From an uncultured Eubacteriales bacterium (GTDB taxonomy: Bacteria > Bacillota > Clostridia > Christensenellales > QALW01), in the NCBI GenBank assembly GCA_900547955.1, contig URIR01000042.1, positions 1-14,491 on the forward strand: 14,491 nucleotides of DNA. Reading direction: 5' to 3'. Under the pieces are notes generated by a model. The model searched no databases, was not told where the DNA came from, and saw only the letters and a list, made by a program, of their open reading frames with translations. Positions within the stretch are counted from its first letter, which is position 1; each line of letters begins with the position of its first letter. The translations under genes and the position numbers were made by a program. Shown here piece by piece: positions 14,461-14,491 of this stretch.

Positions 14461-14491
14461 TATATTTTATACTATAATTTGTGTATTTTTT

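Noticed and set aside
1..14491. CRISPR arrays, insertion sequences, tRNA or rRNA genes
   Set aside because: No regular spaced repeats, transposase-like frames, terminal inverted repeats or cloverleaf/rRNA sequences were seen in the window.

Overview
The window looks like a piece of chromosome from a low- to moderate-GC Gram-positive bacterium, most likely an anaerobic member of the Bacillota/Clostridia. The signs are AGGAGG-type ribosome binding sites, sigma-A-like TTGNNN-N17-TATAAT promoters, a Gram-positive style lipoprotein, a bifunctional class A penicillin-binding protein, and a Kdp system carrying a Gram-positive c-di-AMP-type motif. This is inferred from gene content alone; no rRNA or other taxonomic marker is present.

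Most of the window (about 271-11476) is a potassium-response locus on the minus strand. In transcription order it holds: a leader with a hairpin and U-tract; a membrane histidine kinase equal to the transmembrane plus kinase half of KdpD; KdpE; an intrinsic terminator; a DapA-like aldolase overlapping an aspartate kinase; a small TPR protein whose frame is broken at an A6 run; a 30-residue KdpF too short for most gene callers; then KdpA, KdpB, KdpC; and last a soluble protein made of the KdpD N-terminal, USP and GAF domains. KdpD is therefore divided into two complementary proteins at opposite ends of the locus. The soluble part carries a motif (SXS-X20-FSAXY) matching the c-di-AMP-binding motif described for Staphylococcus aureus KdpD.

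Two promoters, one before TPR-kdpFABC-kdpD(N) and one before dapA-lysC, share an unusual layout. Each has a -10 hexamer, a 10-bp gap, a pair of 11-bp tandem direct repeats of CATTAAG type, and a second such pair exactly 32 bp further upstream, with no good -35. This is the geometry expected of an activator of the OmpR/PhoB class, to which KdpE belongs. I infer that the DapA/LysC pair is part of the same response as the potassium pump. The DapA homologue has lost the Schiff-base lysine (Asn instead) and two proton-relay residues (Thr to Val, Tyr to Phe), so it is probably not an ordinary dihydrodipicolinate synthase.

The right end holds a serine/threonine-rich lipoprotein (minus strand) divergent from a class A penicillin-binding protein (plus strand), the latter followed by a terminator that overlaps its stop codon. 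The left 270 bases have no confident gene.
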